A stretch of 64,000 bases of DNA from Sipunculus nudus (Eukaryota; Annelida; Sipuncula; Golfingiida; Sipunculidae). Within the stretch, counting starts at the first letter, position 1. Each line of letters begins with the position of its first letter. Below are positions 11,645 to 23,928 of this stretch, in pieces. The stretch covers positions 77,452,453 through 77,516,452 of the forward strand of contig CM049311.1 of NCBI GenBank assembly GCA_026874595.1. The letters run 5' to 3'. The notes beneath the pieces are model-generated. The model searched no databases. It saw only the letters and a list, made by a program, of their open reading frames with translations, and was not told where the DNA came from. The position numbers and the translations under genes were made by a program.

Positions 11645-12374
11645 AGCCCTCAGCCCTTAGGCTGATGGGTTATTGTCGTCAACCAAGCTGTCCGTCCGTC
11701 CGTCCGTCCGGCGTCCGTTAACTTTTACCTTGTGAGCGGGATATCTTGAAAAGGATTCACCGTCAGAATTTTATTTCCTCGGTAAAGATGTATATCGACA
11801 AAATCTCGGTCAAGTTCGAAGATGGGTGACCTTGACCTATTATTCTACATTTTAGAGCTGATTATAGAAAAACCCTTAGATGCTTATTACTCAGGAACCA
11901 TTTGGTGGATTTTCACAAAACTTACTATGATTATTGGGACTGATAGTATGTAGCTGCTATACAAGTTTTGGGGCGCCACCTACAATTTCTGATTTTTAAT
12001 GAATTTTTCTTAGATTTCTCAACTTTGGCCTTGTGAGCGGGATATCTCTAAAAGGATTCACAATAGGAATTTTATTTCTTTGGTGAAGATGCATATCGAC
12101 AAAATCTCGATCAAGTTCGAAGAATGGTGACCTTGGCCTACTTTTCTAGGTCACAGAGCTTATAATAGAATAAAACTTCGAAGCTTATTTTTCAGGAAGC
12201 ATTTGTTGGATTGTTATGAATCATGGTACATACCTCTCCATTTTAAATTTATAACTGGGACATGTACAGATATACATCCATGTGAGAACAGATATTTAGT
12301 AGTTGCTATTGTTACCACCTCTAAACACTGTTCTTTTGGCTGAGGGCTTTTGTCAGCTTCTGCTGATATTCTAG
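11645..12374 (+). mobile_element. Helitron-like element, family 2
   Basis: About 730 bp present in A and A' but absent at the aligned site of B and B'. Those keep an uninterrupted T-tract followed by ACCAATTTG, so insertion was at T|T with no target duplication. The 5' end AGCCCTCAGCC (11645-11655) is perfectly inverted at 12338-12348, close to the 3' end. A TCAGC/GCTGA hairpin (12353-12366), four bases, then CTAG (12371-12374) follow. A 5'-terminal repeat matching a 3'-subterminal one, with T|T insertion, is typical of Helentron/Helitron2 non-autonomous elements. The interior has a TCCG run and two tandem copies of a unit beginning CCTTGTGAGCGGGATATCT, about 300 bp apart. Confidence 0.65.
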
Positions 12375-12435
12375 TTACCAGTTTGTTTGTTAAAAAAAAT
12401 GGTATATTGCTTCTATTGGTTCTTTTTATTAGTAA

Positions 12436-13160
12436 CTAGCTGATAAACCCTGTATACCGGGCTTTTTACCGGGGTTAGGGAGATATATATAAACTGAGAT
12501 GTGGAATGTAAGCTAATTTTTATTCTAAAAGTTAAAAGAAAATGTAGGTTTTCAGTGGGATACTGTCTCAATAAGATATGTACAAATATTTTTACATTTA
12601 TTTTGTAGCGCTCTGCTCGTGGCAAAAAAAAATATCATATCCCGTTAATTGTGTTTACCTTGAAGACCTGGGTAGTGATAAAGTTTACATTGCGAACCGG
12701 AATGAGCCGCTTGGGCATTCAGTTGTCCGATGATATTTGACTAGTTTCTATCGTTGGACTTATAAAGAACAGGTTGATGTGAGGAACACATGAAAGAATA
12801 ATTAAATGTATATTGCAAGGAAACTGTTCCTGAAGAAAGGTACAGGAATAGAAGAAGCGGACCCAAGGGTCCTGAAACCCCCGCCACCACTGTTCCTGAA
12901 ACTGGCACCTTGAATGGGGTTTGTCATTAATCCTCCTGGGTCGAACCCTTCATTTCATAAAGCGAGAAACATTTGTTTTTCCCTTTACTGACCTCGCACG
13001 TGGGTAAGAGCCTGTGTCCAATGAAAGGCCAGACATGCTGAAATCTCTCAATGAAAGCAAGCGTTATTCATATGAACAATAGTCTGAGGTTGAGTGACCA
13101 CGATGCACGCTTTCCGGTCGTTGCCGAAGGCAGTTCGACTGTGCTCGGTCTAACCTCAGT
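12436..13160 (-). mobile_element. Helitron-like element, family 3 (copy 2)
   Basis: Homologous to 30-875 and inserted 61 bp from the end of the family 2 element. The minus-strand 3' end is CTAG (12436-12439), preceded by a slightly imperfect CCCGGTATACAGGG-type hairpin. The aligned B sequence reads straight from ATTAGTAA into TCACGAG without it. The insertion replaced or removed about 35 bp of flank at its other end. No coding capacity is visible. Confidence 0.55.
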
Positions 13161-13879
13161 GCTAGTCACATCAGATGAATCAGACACCTTTTTGTCATAT
13201 AAATAACATACCAATAAAATGCCGACCAAATAAAATCTCCGTGCCGGTGGATTATTTTCGGAAATGACTTCAGCAGTTTCTTATATGTTGTTAGCGGTCC
13301 TTCGAAATAAATGCATCAACAGTGATTAAACAAAGTGACACCTGGTCTCATATGAAAGCTGAAAAACTGCTCTTTCTAAAGAAGTAAACAAAGTGTTTAA
13401 TCTCTGACGTACGAGAGTCCCTGCAAATCCTGTTACGATGTAGGAAAATAGCTGATTTGGCATACTTTTCGCCTGTAGCGGCGTACCCCCTGTTGTTATG
13501 TACAGCGCCGTATAAGTAGGGGTTTAAAATTAATTTCCGACGTCCTTTTCTCGATTCTTGTGGCGGACCCCCAGGTACATGAGGAAACAGTGTTGCACAC
13601 AATGGATGCAGTATTTCCTAACGCGTATCGGAACATTAACGCTACACAACTAAAATATGTTGCCATGTTGTTTTGCTCTTATCTTCTATATAGAAAAGGG
13701 TATATATCAATTTTGTAATATATATAATACCCAGGAATTCATATTTCCCCCATTCTCTTCAACTCGTGGAGAAAACAATAAGAAAGTACCCCACATCAGG
13801 TAGTCCATATCATGGTATTTTTTATGAGCCGGAGGAGGACAGGTCAGGAAAATGTATCAGATCATTCTGGCAGAGACCT
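13161..13879. other. Conserved non-coding stretch upstream of the gag remnant
   Basis: This stretch is present in every block and in all three tandem copies in B'. Open frames on either strand have different ends in each copy. It may be the 5' part of the retroelement, but no domain is recognisable. Confidence 0.4.
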
Positions 13880-14395
13880 GTCATTTGAAAGACGCAGACA
13901 CACCCGCCTTCAGCAGCAAACACAAAATACAGACAGAGTACCCCAAAATCTAATTTTGTTACAACTGTGGCCACAAGGGGGCGCACCGTAAGGACATCCA
14001 GTCATGTCCTGCCACTGGCTAAACTTGCAGAACACGCAATAAAATTGGACCTTTTGCCAGTGTTTGCCAAACAACACGTAAACAGCGACCACAAATGAAC
14101 TTTGTACAACACTGCAGAACTACCAGTAGGTTTTACGCCAGATCAACAAACACGCTTCACGCAAGAACAACAAACATCCTTCACACATACACCCGCAGGA
14201 CGATGAGAATTATTGTTTCATGATAACTGATTGTGCCGGCTCATAAGAACACATATCTGTTCTTCAAGACAACATATCGAAGCTTCCAGCCTGTAAAGTC
14301 ACATTGAGTACTTCTACCTGTGCTACACCTGTTTGCTTCATGACTGACTTTTGCGCTTCTATAAATATATTTGGCAGTTCAGGATTCACAGGTTT

Positions 14396-15140
14396 TACCA
14401 TCCACCCGGGGTAAAACCCGGGTTTGGTAAAATAGATATTACCCAGGTGAATATTTTCTGCAGTTTAAGGACAAGAATTGCATCATTTAAAACACTTTTA
14501 TTCTATAAAGTTCAATACAGTATGAATTCAGTGCGTCCTGCTTATAGTTCACGGCTTCCTAAATCCTAATATTTAGTTAGCCTAGCACGAGTTCGATGTG
14601 TGTAGTTTAGGGGTTCCTAATTCCTAGTAATAAGTTATTGCACACATAATATGTGCATAGCCTAATATGAGTTCAAGTCTGAGTGGTACATGGCTCTTGA
14701 TTAGTGATGTGTTCTGCATAGCCAAATATGAATTCAAATGTGACTGGTAAAAGGGTGCTTCTTGACTGGGTTGATGTTTAGATGTATATAATCACTGTTT
14801 TATACCAGGAAGAAAGTGAGGAAGGATTCTCATGTATGATTAAGCAGATAAACATGTGAAAAATATGGTTAATTCACTGGGCAAACCCCTGGACAAAACC
14901 GCGGTAAAATAACTTTTCCAAGGTTTTACTTATTTGGTTTGGTAAAATAGGTTTTACCATGGGTAAATGCGAACCCTGGGGAAGCTCTGCAGATAAAACA
15001 AGGTTTTACTTATTGGGTTGGGTAAAATAGGTTTTACCATAGGTAAATGCGAACCCTGGGGAAGCTCTACAGATAAAACAAGGTTTTACTTATTGGGTTG
15101 GGTAAAATAGGTTTTACCATGGGTAAATGCGAACCCTGGG
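14396..15140. other. Insertion splitting the protease region of the gypsy remnant
   Basis: Between the two protease halves lies sequence with no retroelement coding. It starts with the near-palindrome ACCCGGGGTAAAACCCGGGT and ends in the 80-bp minisatellite. The words GGTTTTACCAT and GGTAAAATAG recur at both ends. It has the look of a MITE-like insertion, but neither terminal repeats nor a target duplication can be fixed. It is present in all blocks. Confidence 0.4.
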
Positions 15141-15160
15141 GAAGCTCTACAGATAAAACT
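14917..15160 (+). repeat. 80-bp minisatellite, about three copies
   Basis: GAACCCTGGGGAAGCTCT recurs at 14971, 15051 and 15131 (period 80). Blocks B (near 28750) and B' (near 63645) have a single unit, so the expansion is specific to A and was copied into A' (46908-47151). Confidence 0.85.
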
Positions 15161-15385
15161 TTGTGTGAAACCAGCAATACATTTAGCAAGCTAAGCCCTA
15201 CCGATGTCAATATTTATGCATACGGATCGCATTCACAAGGTCAGATAACTCTCACCACAAGCAATGGAACAAGTTTTACGTGGTGGACAGTACATCAGAA
15301 AAGCCTTCCTACTGCGCATGAAATTCATCACATTCCAAACCATATCAGTGGTGCTGAGGATCCCGAAACAAAACAATTCCAATGA

Positions 15386-16039
15386 ATTGGAAAGGTAGAA
15401 GGTAAACACAAGATAAAACTGCCTGGTATGACCGATTATGATAGACTTAGACACCAGGTGGCGGGTCGATGTCTGCTGAAAAACATCGTGCGAATGATGT
15501 GATTTAACAGTCAACCAAATTCGAGTTAACAAACACTCGACAGGAAACATGGCACCGCCGATTTTGGCGCTTTATAAGCGCCGCTAGTTGACAGTGTGAT
15601 GGTCACTCTTAGTAAATGATAAGTCGAATGTGGATAAAGCTCGAGGACCAAAAATATTTATGGAATCAGTTTCTGATCTAGCTAATCCACAATGCCCTCT
15701 TCCACTCCTAACAAAATTTTGCCAACATCATTTATATACGATATAAATCATGCGACCATTTCAGCCAATCATAGAGGATGTTACTTCCAGCACCGGGTCT
15801 CATCTGATTGACCAAACATACAATGCTCCCCTCTCGTGCAATGACCCAGAAAATTAAGCCAAAACAAACAGCGCTTGAGAAATAGGTAGCAGGCTTTTAG
15901 GTAAAGCTCTGTGTAGTGAGTGTACATCCGTTTGAACCCTGACAAGAGTCAGGTAAAATTCTATGGCAATATCTTCGACAAAAAATAATTCGAGCCGATC
16001 TAGACAACATCCGTGCTGTTGTACAAGCAAATGTCCCAC
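15386..16039. other. Uncharacterised stretch inside the retroelement remnant
   Basis: The first part aligns to B (29449-30010), where it follows the RT fragment. It may be LTR or leader sequence, but no LTR pair can be matched. No open frame is credible. Confidence 0.35.
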
Positions 16040-16345
16040 AGAATACCCCTGATGAAAGACAGCATGATCACAGCTAGACGTGGAAGCAAGATCATAACCA
16101 GAATTTGTTCACAGTTTAGGAAGATCAATGAACCGACACAAACACCGCAAAAGACTACTGAACAAACAGACGTGTCCTCAAAATATTGATAGACCAAGAA
16201 ACGATCAGGAACAAAACATCTTTATAGAAATAACACAGCAAATTGACAAATTATCCGACAGCCGTGCATTCGCCAACAAAAGGGGACATCCACAACGCAT
16301 ACGCAAGTTTCCAGTCAGATTAAAAGACTATCTGGGAGTGCCATA

Positions 16346-17562
16346 ATCCACAAAATCTGTTAGCTTCTCAGTGGCAAAGACTGGGCTTTATACAGAATAG
16401 TGCTGATAACCTCTCTCCTGTTTAGGCTTTGTGAATCTTCAACCCAGATTGATGGACATTTTCAAATAATATGTTTTTACAAAGACACTGCATCCCCTAA
16501 GGTTATCCACATGCATAAGTTTTGATATGTATACTCGCACAATTTAACAATAATCCATATACAGTGTTAATCCTATAAAATCTATTTAAATTAAAGTAAC
16601 ACAAACAGTCATTTTGAGAGACTCTGTTATTGTTCTGCCATCTGGCGAGCACTAAAGAAACTATAAATAGCATGTTTATGTGACCCGCAAGTGTTTGATA
16701 GTGGTCAAGGTCGCATGCGAGAGCTGAAATAAACCAGTGCGTTCTTGTAAACATTCGCATCGAATTCACTTTATTGTTGGTCATCGATACCACAGTATGT
16801 TTACCTGAGATTCATATTTCCCCCATTCTCTTCAACTCAGAAGGTAAAAGTTTTAGACATCAGGCTTTCATGGTAACCTATTAAATTCAAATTATTATGA
16901 AGCCTCATTATAAAAAGACGTTTCCTGGGGTTGTTTTGGTAAATTTATTTCATATGTTGTCGCTTTACTTAGTCACTGGTAATACATTTTAGAATCCAGG
17001 CATACGCTGTCTTTCAAAGACAGCTGATTTATGATTTCATACTCCAGAGACGCTTGTACATTTCAGTCCTGCTCCGGAGATGGAATTAAGGACATTTCAA
17101 ACATGTATATTTCACTTTAAACAGGTGTCACAGGTGGCTGGATGTGCGCTGGCAGGTCCATTGCATTTTATTGGAGATCCTCGCGTTTGAAATATATCTA
17201 AGCCTGGGAATATATTTATTTAGTATGGCGTAGCATCGAATAATAGATGCACTTGCGCCAAATGAAAACATGGTCCTGACAAAGACATCGAAATTTATGT
17301 AAAACAGTGTGAAGAAATAAATTCCCCGATGTGTTTACGTGAAAGTTCCAGCTGCTTGTTGCCTAGTCCATACATGGACCCTCATGTCCTCTGATATATC
17401 TCTGGACGGAGATTACGGAAGAGCAGCTGCTGATCAGGCCTCGGATTTATGTATACACCAAACCAAAATGATAAACCAAAAATCCCCCTAGTTACGACAT
17501 ACACTTATTCGTCAAAAAGAGTACAATGTTCATATTATTTTAAAAAATTACATTGATAAGCC

Positions 17563-17573
<11 letters not shown>
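16346..17573. other. Intergenic DNA, nothing recognised
   Basis: Present in A and A' only. It includes a short echo (near 16810) of the TTCATATTTCCCCCATTCTC sequence found near 13738. No gene, RNA or element was identified. Confidence 0.45.

Positions 17574-17642
<69 letters not shown>
17574..17642. repeat. (TA)n microsatellite
   Basis: A long TA run with one TAAA interruption. The unit 2 version (49554-49587) is much shorter, which explains most of the offset change between the units. Confidence 0.95.
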
Positions 17643-17659
17643 AATTTATATTATATGTA

Positions 17660-18174
<515 letters not shown>

Positions 18175-18819
18175 TCTTGAGTCCGTATCGTTTTACCGTC
18201 ACATCCTCGTCCTACTGATTTGTGTCACTGACCATGATTCAGCGAGTCGTTCCTGCGTCTATTTCATAAATGAACAAGCCAATTGAACCACTCAAATGAC
18301 TCCTTTATACTTATTCTACATGGCTGTCAGAGCACGTCTGGTGTTCATTCTAAACTAAAAGTTTTGACATCGCGATTTTGACCAATCAAATAAAAACCAT
18401 ATAAATCCGTACTTTATATTATTTTTTCGTTGAACGTGATTGACAGTAGTTACACTCGTAAGTAACACCTAAAAGCTAGCTTGTTAATTGTTCATGAAAT
18501 ATACGCAACAGCGACTCTCTGAATATGTCAGCGAAATTAATAATCACACATGTTCTCGCTGAATTGATCTTTTACATAATATTAAACCATCATTATATGC
18601 GTTAAAAAATATAATATATTCCGAAGACAGCAATGTCAATTACTGCTATTTCACGCTAATTCAACCGGAAGTTGTTTTTTTAAGTCCGTGATACCTGGCT
18701 TCGAGGCTCATCTGACATTTGGTTTATATTGGTATTTCCTTCGCCAGGGCAGCTTGATGAATTCTTATGAAAAATCAGGTTTAATCTGAGTAATCATTCA
18801 AACTGTATATGACTGTGCC
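18175..18819. other. Intergenic DNA shared by A and B
   Basis: Aligns to 30437-31090. Includes a run of AT-rich sequence with no coding signal. Confidence 0.4.
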
Positions 18820-19292
18820 GGCCTTTGGATGAAGACGCTATGTCAGGGGATATTCACTTATAGTGCCACCAGTCTCGAGGACTATGTGCGCATATCCAAG
18901 ATCTATGGACATACACCATTTCAGCATAATACATTAAACCAATCACGAATACGAGCAGATGACAAAAGCATGGATGGACGCCGAGCGAAAATGATTGTAG
19001 GCGGCATCACCAGTCTCGTGTAGGAGATCGGGGTATCCGAGATATCTCTGAACATGCACAATTTTAGCCCAACACATTGAACCACTCCTGAGATATGGGC
19101 TGTTATCACCAAGACAACCAAATTCATACTGCACGAAAAGGATGACAGGTGGCGCCAGTTCACGTGACCCAATAATTATGCTGGTTTCGGAAAGATCGGT
19201 CCAAAGGTCTCGTAGGAACTCTCTGGGAACCAAGGCAGCGTCGGCGGAACCCGCGTGAAAACAGTATCCGCAAAGTTCTGTTTTGGCGAATA
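18820..19292 (-). mobile_element. Helitron-like family 1 remnant
   Basis: The minus strand matches the 5' part of the insert at 26640: CGCCAAAACAG, then TTTGCGGATACTG and a GCCGACGCTGCC-like segment. Its CTAG end is missing, so it is truncated. Contains the GGTGGCGCCAG half-palindrome. Open frames here are repeat-derived. Confidence 0.5.
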
Positions 19293-20571
19293 AAATCATA
19301 TATCCTGGTAGCATCAAGGTGCAAGTATTCTTTGCATTCAGAACACTATTTTGTCAAAGTGGAGATCCTAACTCTACCTTAAAAATTTGCAGTGCTGTTT
19401 TAAACATGGAGCCTACAGAACTACTGATACACATATAATATATACACTCCTATCATTGCAACTACAATGTCTTTCATGTAGACTCGGCGACTTTGAATGT
19501 TATATCTGGATGTATAACCATCATGTTCATTGTATAGCCAGGAATTTTTGTGTTTTTTTATGCCTTTAATATACGCATTTGTTTAATGGTGTATAAATTC
19601 CTCATTTAGTATTGTAACCGTTTAAGGCGATATTTTAGCTGTTTGACATTTAAGGGGGAACATGACACTTTTAAACTACCAATGGAATTTCTTAGATAGT
19701 TTGCACATGATATCTACAAGACATACTTTGTAAAATTATTAAATGAAATTTGGGGGTCAATGTGCTTATTTTTGCAGTATATGAAGTTGAAAATTGACAC
19801 TTGTGGTGGGTTTTTATATGATATTATAACTAAGGGGGAAACAAAAGTTACATATTTTAGAAAACTGACCAATGTATTTTTCATAATATTCTAAATAAAC
19901 ATGCAGAATTAAATATCAATCTTATTTATAGACAAAAATGTGTATGTGAAAGGGTTAAATTTTAAAATATAAGGCAAAAATATGAAAATTTTGGACATTA
20001 TTTGTTAAAAAAAAAACCAAAAGGTGGCGCTGGTAGTTGTGAGACAGAGAGCAAGTCCACACATAAATGGCTTCTGGCGTCAACAATATATGATCAGGTT
20101 TTAAGATGCCCGTATAAAAAGAAATATAAGTATCAGCTCTAAAAAACTATGGGTATATACTAATTATCTCTTCAGAATTACACCATCAGTGTCACTTACA
20201 ATCATATGGTGATATTTATGCTCTTTTTTGTCATCTACTTGCAACTGTCAAAACTGACGGTTGACAACATAGCCGTTGGTATATTCCTGCACTTGAGCCT
20301 CTTCTGGTGATATTCTGGTGAAAATTTCTTTGTAAAACTTTGGTACTATTTAAAAAAAATAATTAAATAAAGCTGTTACACTGAGCATTCCAACAATTAT
20401 TGTTCATCGTAGTTACTTTTCTCAAATGATGCCCTGAAGCGATGACGTTGTTCATGACAACAAAAGTCACAAAAGGCAAAATATGTAGCCTCTTGATAAT
20501 ATAATAAAACCAGCTATTTTTAATTTGCAGTGTCATCAGTAGGGGGCGCCAGTAAAGTGTCTTGTTCACCC
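19293..20571. other. Intergenic DNA upstream of receptor B copy, nothing recognised
   Basis: Contains a fair acceptor (TTTTTAATTTGCAG at 20534), but the frame into the B ectodomain then meets TAA. No signal-peptide exon was found here. Homology to A starts only at 20572. Confidence 0.45.
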
Positions 20572-22580
20572 TTAATATCACGGGGGCTTATCTAGGAGAG
20601 TTTTACATAATATGTTTTGACAATTTTCCAGATTCAAGGGACTCGGGTATCGATATGTGTGGGACACAAAATTTCACGTATTCCAACACCATCGATATTC
20701 ACAAGAATGCGGACACCACGAATGCTGAGAAATGTCAGTGTGATGTATATATATCAGGGAGTTTTCAATTAGTAATCATCTTCAGTTTTCCTCAGACAGT
20801 GGTTAAATGTGGCGAAGGATTTACTATTCACCCCCAAGGGCAGACTATAGTTCAGAGGTGTTCACGTTCATCGGCTGCATACTCGGAGAATGACAAAGCA
20901 TACTACTCGATCGAACATATCCAGATAATATACAGGTCTAGTGGTAAGGAGGCCACCTCGGGCTGGTTAAGAGCGAAAATCAACGGTGAGTGTCTTCATG
21001 CTGATGTATATGTTTATAAGGGTATAACTAGAGTACACAATTAAGTTTGAAATATAGACAATTATGAAAGAAATTATTACTGATGAACTTTTGAACTTTG
21101 AAAACCAATCTAAATCATCATAATTTCCAACCTTGACCAATATGTCTTAATTTGGATTGAACATATTATGCGTTCGTATAAATTTTATACAATTTCAGAC
21201 TGTGAGTGAAATATAGTTTAGGATTATCATGTAAATTACGCTGTTGTAATTAGAAATATCATAAGTTTTGCCTCTCTTGAATATATGTCGAGTAAAACGT
21301 GCGGATAATTCGTATGACATGCTTATTCTGTAGGGTTTCAAAACAAATTGGACCCCCTCCTTTCCGGACCAGAGGACTTTTTAAGGTTTATCATTTAGTC
21401 ATCTTGGGTTGGACCCTCCCCTTTCCAAAATCCTGGATCCGCCCTGAAATTTTATGCCCCCAGTGATGATCACCAGCATGCGTGAATGAAGCTGCCTTCA
21501 ACAGGTCATGGCAATTCATGATGGCTGACTTCATTTATGTTATTATTATTGTCTGTTTGAAGAAAAGATTTGAGATAATGTTACTGGTCACAGGAGTACC
21601 AAATCTTAAAGGATCATTTAATGGCCCTACATTTAACTTGCATAGGATTTTCAGCAGCACACATTTACACTCTGCAACATTTTGCTACTCTTTACATTAG
21701 GCGTTGAAACACATATTTTGTGTTGTGCGCTCAGATACCCTCCTGTTACACTATTTCTGGAAGATTTTTTTTTTATTTTCCGAAAGGCTGGGAATATGTA
21801 CCTTTCCTTTTTTTCAATTATATTCACACCAACATCATATTTAAAACTGTATATCTTGTCAAATATAAATCAAATTAGAATTTCCCTTCTCCCTTCCACA
21901 CTCCGATGCATCCTTTTTTGTGCAATATCTGTTTGCCAAGCATATATCTTCAGCAAGTTTTCAAATAAAACTGATAATGGCGTTCGTACAAGAGTGTCTC
22001 TGGTACATTTTTGTGTTTCCAACAGCATCAGGAAGGATGATTCATGTGGTCTGCAACATTAACAAAGCAAAGGACCCGCCGAGCCAACCGGAACCAGGAT
22101 CACCAGGAAATGCAACAACTGTGCCTTCTCCTGTTGGCCAAGTAATTCAGCCATCACCACCGCCTCATACTGGCCCAGAAAAAGAACTAACTACACCAAG
22201 TGGTCCTGGATCAGGAGAACAAAAACCTCCAACGTCTAGGCCTGGATCAGGAGATCAGCCATCTCCAACGCCTAGGCCTCGATCAGGAGATCAACCAACT
22301 CCAACGCCTAGTCCTGGATCAGGAGATCAACCAAACTCAACGCCTAGGCATGGATTAGAAGATCAACCAAATCCAACGCCTAGTCCTGCATCATTAGATC
22401 AACCAAATCCAACGCCTAGGCATGGATTAGAAGATCAACCACCTACACCGCCTAGTCCTGGAGATCAAGTACCTTCACCTCCCATGGCTTCAAACCTGAC
22501 CATCATACTAATCAGTATGATCGCATTCGTAGCAGTGGGGTTGTGGCCGGTTTTATTGGAGGAGTTGTTTTTGCACGCAG
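20572..22580 (+). pseudogene. Receptor B copy (decayed paralogue of receptor A)
   Basis: The ectodomain exon (20572-20985, donor G|GTGAGTG) and stalk/TM exon (22026-22580, acceptor CCAACAG) are preserved, with the intron between them. The ectodomain differs from A at about 21 residues, mostly in its last third, while keeping all the cysteines. The stalk has seven 12-residue units against six in A. Defects: homology stops 13 nt inside the ectodomain exon, so the A acceptor is gone; one T is missing near 22541 within the transmembrane helix, shifting …VAVG into a non-membrane sequence and stop; the tail exon is absent through a deletion of about 0.9 kb at 23419. If transcribed it could only give an altered, tail-less product. 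It is most simply a pseudogene or a donor for gene conversion. Confidence 0.7.
20986..22025 (+). other. Intron of receptor B copy
   Basis: About 97% identical to 3907-4942 apart from short indels, including the hAT/MITE-like remnant. No additional exon is seen. Confidence 0.6.
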
Positions 22581-23405
22581 GTATGTTAAATCGCATTTAA
22601 CGGTTCTAAGTTATGAGATCGTTACAAAGCCTTGACATTTTTTTTTAAATTGGTCGTTGATTGTTTGTGTTGTTTTTCTTATACCGCTCCGCCTCACGTT
22701 ACATGATATCCTTTTGATCCAAACCTCATCGAGTCGAAAATTTTGTCAATCAACATTTGGTATAACAGTTACTTTAACTTCTTTTTTGGTATATCTGTAC
22801 TTTAAAAAATATATTTTGTTATACCTGATACAAAATGATTAGGAGCTAATGTAGAAATAGTACCGACGGGCAATGGTCTTAGTTAAGGAAAAAAAGTCTT
22901 TGGTGTCTGTGTCTATTTTTGCCCATGTGGTTTTCGTCTGTTGTTCTTATATTTGATGTGTCTCCCTCTGTTAGCGAACCTGTAATGAGAAATCCATGAT
23001 TTATTAGTACTTATAACATGCAATTGTGAAGATCTTCAGGGGGTCTCGAACCAGCAACTGATTTATTTGTAAACTCTTACCCTTGAAATACACCAAATAT
23101 ATGTCGGATAGCCGTGGTCTGTGTGCATACAAACGCCTCGAGGGCGCAGGGATGGCGTAGGGAGGACGTGCAAATAAGCTAGGTGGTGTTTACAAGCAAA
23201 GGGTGGAATCATGATGGATACGAGCATGTTGAATCGCGTGAAGAAAGGATAAAATATATATTATTGCCCATTAAGGGCTAAGATATAAACTATAGGATAC
23301 AATTAACGCACAGAGGAGAAAATTTGAACTATCATTGGAACACGTAACATGTATCCGTTGCAGATAAAAAGCGTCCTGACCGGTATATACTGATGTAAAG
23401 TCGCA
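22581..23405. other. Former intron downstream of the B stalk/TM exon
   Basis: Aligns to the A intron from 5457 to about 6280. The tail exon expected further on is missing. Confidence 0.6.
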
Positions 23406-23928
23406 CCCAAAGGCATTTGTAAATGAATAATCATGCAGACTAAAACTAAATGAGTGGTTTTGCACGGCAAAAACATACTTGTCTCCCTTCCAATGGGCCT
23501 CCAATCCCTGAATTTGAGGTTATAAGTATGGACTACTTCAAAAGTTCGGGGTTCAAAAATGCTAGATTTCAGGAATAAATAGTGAGTTATAGCGTTTACA
23601 ATTATTTTTATATTTGCTGATTTGACCTTGAAGACGAAGGTCAAGGTCAAACACATCAGAGATTTTCGAAGAAGCATTTCACGAGTCACATATCAATGAA
23701 ATTTCCTGAAATTTGACACGTGAATTGGTTCTACTAAAATCTCTGATGGAAAACCCTTTATATTGACCTGGAACTTCAAATCAGCAGAAATAAAAAAGAA
23801 TGTGAACATTTTAACCACTCAGTGTTTTTGTTAAATTCTATACATAATTTTTTTTCTACCAATATCTCGAATGAGTTGAAAACTTAACATTGACCTTACT
23901 CGCCAAAGTCAAATCCTCCGAAATCATT
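23406..23928. repeat. Rearranged TGACCTT block in B (deletion plus partial inversion)
   Basis: At about 23419 the sequence jumps from the A equivalent of 6295 to that of 7191, removing the tail exon. Segments equivalent to A 7191-7320 and 7548-7690 follow in forward orientation, then A 7330-7548 reverse-complemented (23702-23925). At 23928 it jumps to the A equivalent of about 8305. Confidence 0.7.

Larger units (their letters stand above)
13880..16345 (+). mobile_element. Ty3/gypsy retrotransposon remnant in block A
   Basis: Domains appear in gag-pol order on the plus strand but broken. A gag zinc knuckle lies near 13954-14060 (FCYNCGHKGAH, then QSCPATG), with a stop where Lys is expected and a second knuckle missing one Cys and its His. 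A protease N-half lies near 14330-14395, where the usual D-T-G reads D-F-C before ASINI. About 0.75 kb of unrelated sequence follows. The protease C-half (15150-15290) reads KLSPTDVNIYAYGS and then GQITLTT. Finally a pol C-terminus (16040-16345) reads ARRGSKIITR, later RIRKFPVRLKDYLG and a stop. RT, RNase H and most of integrase are deleted. The element cannot be active. Confidence 0.65.

Noticed and set aside
15233-15550. Minus-strand open frame of about 105 codons (also 47224-47541)
   Set aside because: It is antisense to the retroelement protease remnant and not kept in B or B'.
18943-19317. Minus-strand frame of about 124 codons (also 50898-51272)
   Set aside because: It falls within a Helitron-like family 1 remnant and is not open in other copies of the family.
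22026-22600. GPI-anchored interpretation of the B copy from its shifted hydrophobic C-terminus
   Set aside because: The frameshifted end is polar after the half helix, which does not fit a GPI signal. Treated as a lesion.
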